A stretch of 64,000 bases of DNA from the NCBI RefSeq assembly GCF_001507595.1, contig NZ_LQBQ01000001.1, positions 620,001 to 684,000 of the forward strand. Direction: 5' to 3'. The notes under the pieces were generated by a model. The model worked only from the letters and a program-made list of their open reading frames with translations, did no database searches and was not told the DNA's origin. The stretch's first letter is position 1. Each line of letters begins with the position of its first letter. Below are positions 61,405 through 64,000 of the stretch, one piece after another. A program made the position numbers and the translations under genes. The stretch is from Ruegeria marisrubri. Lineage in GTDB: Bacteria > Pseudomonadota > Alphaproteobacteria > Rhodobacterales > Rhodobacteraceae.

Positions 61405-62073
61405 ATGGGATTGTTTCGCTTTCCATTTCTCAAACGAAATCCACCACAGCAAAACAATGCTGATGATCCCTCGCGTGTGCGGGGCGCTGGTGAATTGACC
61501 CTGCGCTTGTTCGGCATCAGCCTGAGGGTCGCTTCCGTAGCAGGTCGAACGCATGCAGGAAAGATCGGCCTGATGATGTTGATGGCGTGGATTTTTCTAG
61601 GGGTGCCTGACATTGACTTGGCACTGATGCCAATTCTCCATCACCGGTCAATCATCACGCATTCCATCCTTCCCGCTTTGGTGTTTCTGATTCTAGGCCG
61701 CTCACTTGGCGCGGCGCCTATCGCTGGAGCACTGATCGGCATCAGCGTGCATCTCGCCTGCGACATGCTATCGCCGATGGTAGGGTTTGCTCAGATCTGG
61801 CTACCGCAACCGTTCCTGATCCCGCTTGGCCCGCTCAGCTATCTCTGGCTTGGTGCCAACGTTCTCGTTGGCTATGTGCTGGCCCTGCGGCTTGCGATGG
61901 CAAGTCTGCATCCTGGCATAGCGGTCCCATTCGCTGTTGCGCTGAGTGGGGTGACAGGCGCTGCCTACGGGGCGCTGAACGAGCAGAGCGCTGCGGCTGT
62001 CATGGTCTCCGTATTGTTCCCGCTCATGACGGCAGGCTGGCTCTTCCTGAGGTCCCGCACCAAGGCTGCTTAG
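61405..62073 (+). CDS. YdjM-like membrane protein (metal-dependent hydrolase family)
   Basis: 222 residues. Several hydrophobic segments are visible (IGLMMLMAWIFLGVPDIDLA; ILPALVFLILGRSLGAAPIA; VLFPLMTAGWLFL). The conserved PDIDL, HHRSIITHSI and HLACDML motifs match the YdjM/LexA-regulated membrane hydrolase-like family with His/Asp residues that may bind a metal. A later start at 61573 (MMLMAW) is possible. It is the first gene to the right of the prophage and probably host-encoded. Confidence 0.72.
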   Translation: MGLFRFPFLKRNPPQQNNADDPSRVRGAGELTLRLFGISLRVASVAGRTHAGKIGLMMLMAWIFLGVPDIDLALMPILHHRSIITHSILPALVFLILGRSLGAAPIAGALIGISVHLACDMLSPMVGFAQIWLPQPFLIPLGPLSYLWLGANVLVGYVLALRLAMASLHPGIAVPFAVALSGVTGAAYGALNEQSAAAVMVSVLFPLMTAGWLFLRSRTKAA

Positions 62074-62441
62074 CAGTCAACGGACCACTGAAAAGCGAAA
62101 GTCCGCGTACCACGCTTACACCGTCATTGCTTCGCGGTACTCAGCCAGCACGCCCATCGGCTACGCCTCCCGCATGTTCGGTCTCTGTCTCGGTCGATAG
62201 CGATGGAAACAGGGCGCGCAGTTTTGGCGGCGTTGCGAGTCAGGTTGTTGGAAAGGCGAGAAAAATTCCGACCGAACCGAAATCGGGGCGGTTCGCCCGA
62301 CCAGAGACGAGAGACCATTCAGAGACGAAAATCACTGTGCTCCGCCGTCTCAGCGGTTCGCACCCATCCGGCAAATCCCTTTGAATACGGGAGAAAATCC
62401 GCCTCGGTCGGGCGGCCTGAACGGGTTCGAAAGGGTGATGG
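62074..62441. other. Intergenic spacer before the tRNA
   Basis: 368 bases with no gene that I can support. Short frames on both strands lack ribosome binding sites and look like noncoding GC-rich sequence. No clear terminator or repeat was seen. Confidence 0.5.
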
Positions 62442-62531
62442 TGGCGGAGAGACAGGGATTCGAACCCTGGGTGGGCTTGCACCCACAACGGTTTTCGAGA
62501 CCGCCCCGTTCGACCACTCCGGCACCTCTCC
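62442..62531 (-). tRNA. tRNA-Ser(CGA)
   Basis: 90 nt including encoded CCA. The acceptor stem pairs GGAGAGG with TCTCTCC (one G-T pair), the anticodon loop reads CTCGAAA with anticodon CGA, the variable arm is long (paired GTGGG ... CCCAC), and the T loop has GGTTCGAATCC. These are class II tRNA-Ser features. It is intact; I see no sign of prophage insertion into it. Confidence 0.95.
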
Positions 62532-62654
62532 GCGGGGGTCTGTGAGAGGGGGATTTAGTGGTGAACGCCGGGGGGTGCAAGCAGAAATTTCCGGTTTTTC
62601 TCCATAATCGGATTTTCCGTTGCCTGAAGTCAGAAATCACCTAGGCTGGATAGC

Positions 62655-63497
62655 ATGACGCAAGTTCTTGTTCGCTTCACTTCACTCGTCCTGGTGATCC
62701 TTGTCGCTTTGCTGTGGGGTACAGTTCCTGTCAGGGCCGCGGAGCGCGAACGAATTGAAGCTTTCCTTGCAACGACGGGTTTCGATGTTGCGCTCGACAG
62801 CATCGCCTTTGCGTCATCTTCTGCGCCGGACATGCTGGGAATCGATCCGGGTGAATTCGGGGCCGAATGGAAGCGGCTGACCGAAGAGGTCTTCGACACC
62901 GGTGAAATGCGGGAACTGGCCGTGACGATTCTCGAACAGACGCTCAGCGACGATGCGCTCACCCACGCCGTTGAATTCTATGCCTCCGCTCTCGGCCAGC
63001 GTCTGGTCGAGGCTGAGAACGCGTCGCACATGATCGAAGATGACGAGGCCAAGCAGTTGGAGGGGCAAGCCATCATCGCCGAACTGGTCAAGAAAGGGTC
63101 GGGGCGGGTCGAAAGCCTCAAGCGGATGAACCGCGCTATCGATTCTGATGGCACCGCTCTCAGGGCCCTACAGGAAATCCAGATTCGCTTCTTGCTGGCG
63201 GCAAGCGCGGCAGGCGTGATCGACCTGCAATTGGACGCAGATGAACTGCGCGCGTTGATGAAGCAAAATGAAGCTGCGCTGCGGGGCGCCCTGCAACTGT
63301 CGGCGCTTGCCGGTGCGGCCTATACCTACAAGGGCTTCTCGGACGCCGAAATCGAGGCGTATGCCGATGCGTTGGAGCAACCGTTGATGCAGGAAGTCTA
63401 CGAGTTGCTGAACGCTGTTCAATACGAGATCATGGCGGACAGGTTCGAGGCGCTGGCCGTTCGGATGGCCGGATTGCAGCCAGTGCAAGATATCTGA
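62655..63497 (+). CDS. DUF2059 protein, periplasmic
   Basis: 280 residues. The N-terminus is a signal peptide (LVLVILVALLWGTVPVRAAE). The mature part is helical with the DUF2059 segment EVFDTGEMRELAVTILEQTL, FYASALGQRLVEAENA and a C-terminal repeat of the same type (YTYKGFSDAEIEAYADALEQ). The stop overlaps the next DUF2059 gene start by 1 bp. Secreted to the periplasm; function unknown for the family. Confidence 0.82.
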   Translation: MTQVLVRFTSLVLVILVALLWGTVPVRAAERERIEAFLATTGFDVALDSIAFASSSAPDMLGIDPGEFGAEWKRLTEEVFDTGEMRELAVTILEQTLSDDALTHAVEFYASALGQRLVEAENASHMIEDDEAKQLEGQAIIAELVKKGSGRVESLKRMNRAIDSDGTALRALQEIQIRFLLAASAAGVIDLQLDADELRALMKQNEAALRGALQLSALAGAAYTYKGFSDAEIEAYADALEQPLMQEVYELLNAVQYEIMADRFEALAVRMAGLQPVQDI

Positions 63498-64000
63498 TGC
63501 TCAGGGGCCTGTTCTTGGCGGCAATGTGCCTTTTCTGGCCATGTGCGGCCATGGCCGATGAAACAGTCGACCGTCTGGCCCATGCGCTTCGTCTCGAAGA
63601 AGTTGTCGAAATTCTGAGGGAGGAGGGCCTGAGGTATGGACAGGATCTCGACCAGCAGCTTCTGGAGAATAGCGGCGGTGTTCTATTCGAGGACAGGGTT
63701 CGACAGATCTACTCTCCAGCCTTCATGTCGGAATCCCTTCGGACCGCGCTGCGGGACGGTCTGACAAAAAGCCAGCGGGAACAGGCATCACTCTTTTTTG
63801 AAAGCGAACTCGGTCAGACCATCATTGCGTTGGAGAATTCGGCCCGCCGGGCCATCTCGGACCCGGAAGTTTTGGAAATGGCCAAGGCGCGGTACGAAGA
63901 GTCCGATCGCTCATCTTCGTTCTACCTGCTGGTCGATGAGTATGTTCGTGTCAACGATCTGGTTCAGCAAAACTTTGAGGGCGGGTTGGTGGCGGATTTT
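63497..64000 (+). CDS. Second DUF2059 protein, 3' end outside the window
   Basis: 168 residues visible, open at the window end. A signal peptide MLRGLFLAAMCLFWPCAAMA is followed by the DUF2059-type helices QIYSPAFMSESLRTALRDGL and ASLFFESELGQTIIALENSA. It is paralogous in plan to the gene before it and translationally coupled (TGATG). The pair probably acts together in the envelope. Confidence 0.8.
   Translation, partial: MLRGLFLAAMCLFWPCAAMADETVDRLAHALRLEEVVEILREEGLRYGQDLDQQLLENSGGVLFEDRVRQIYSPAFMSESLRTALRDGLTKSQREQASLFFESELGQTIIALENSARRAISDPEVLEMAKARYEESDRSSSFYLLVDEYVRVNDLVQQNFEGGLVADF

Noticed and set aside
62442..62531. tRNA-Ser as prophage attachment site
   Set aside because: The tRNA is intact, lies over 1 kb from the last prophage gene, and serine recombinases rarely use tRNA genes; I saw no matching tRNA fragment at the left end.
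1..64000. CRISPR array, rRNA or insertion sequence
   Set aside because: No regularly spaced repeats of CRISPR type, no rRNA signature and no transposase-like gene were seen on either strand.

Overview
The window is a high-GC alphaproteobacterial chromosome segment, most likely from the Rhodobacterales (Rhodobacter/Roseobacter relatives). Reasons: a prophage whose tail genes match the gene-transfer-agent (GTA) tail set of that order (DUF2793, TIM-barrel megatron, NlpC/P60, DUF2163, DUF2460), a DUF2924-serine recombinase pair, and a DUF2059 gene pair beside a tRNA-Ser(CGA). All calls come from reading the sequence; no database search was run.

1-15.3 kb, defence island. Three plus-strand genes with overlapping ends form one operon: a ~1000-aa protein resembling DruH, a 1804-aa helicase with a C-terminal four-Cys DUF1998/MZB-type module (DruE-like, so Druantia type III-like), and a nuclease-SF1 helicase protein not part of the usual DruH-DruE pair. 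A restriction-modification operon follows: a complete C5-cytosine methyltransferase, an MvaI/BcnI-family endonuclease and a HhH-GPD glycosylase carrying the Tyr expected of a G/T-mismatch thymine glycosylase. The last enzyme would repair damage caused by 5-methylcytosine deamination. Two minus-strand genes, both with PD-(D/E)XK-like signatures, run tail-to-tail into this operon.

15.7-61.3 kb, a complete-looking prophage. Almost all structural and replication genes are on the minus strand. In transcriptional order they are: an early operon (excisionase-like regulator, RecA-like ATPase, DEAH helicase, Cas4-like nuclease, primase-helicase, RuvC-like nuclease, ParB-methyltransferase fusion); the head module (Nu1/GpA terminase, gpW, lambda-type portal, prohead protease-capsid fusion); the tail genes, including a tail-chaperone pair read through an A AAA AAC -1 slippery site; a lysis cassette with nested Rz/Rz1 spanins placed between DUF2460 and DUF2163; and the tail tip. 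A plus-strand S24 repressor, a large nuclease-STAND NTPase (Avs-like), DUF2924 and a large serine recombinase lie at the right end. AT-richer cargo genes interrupt the late operon, notably a cold-shock-DUF3825 protein. Noncoding signals include six GGGGGAT boxes before the early operon, palindromes plus four ATGAGGAAG repeats beside the primase-helicase gene, and a tandem palindrome translated inside the NlpC/P60 gene.

61.4-64 kb, apparent host flank: a YdjM-like membrane protein, tRNA-Ser(CGA) and two tandem DUF2059 genes, the second cut by the window end.
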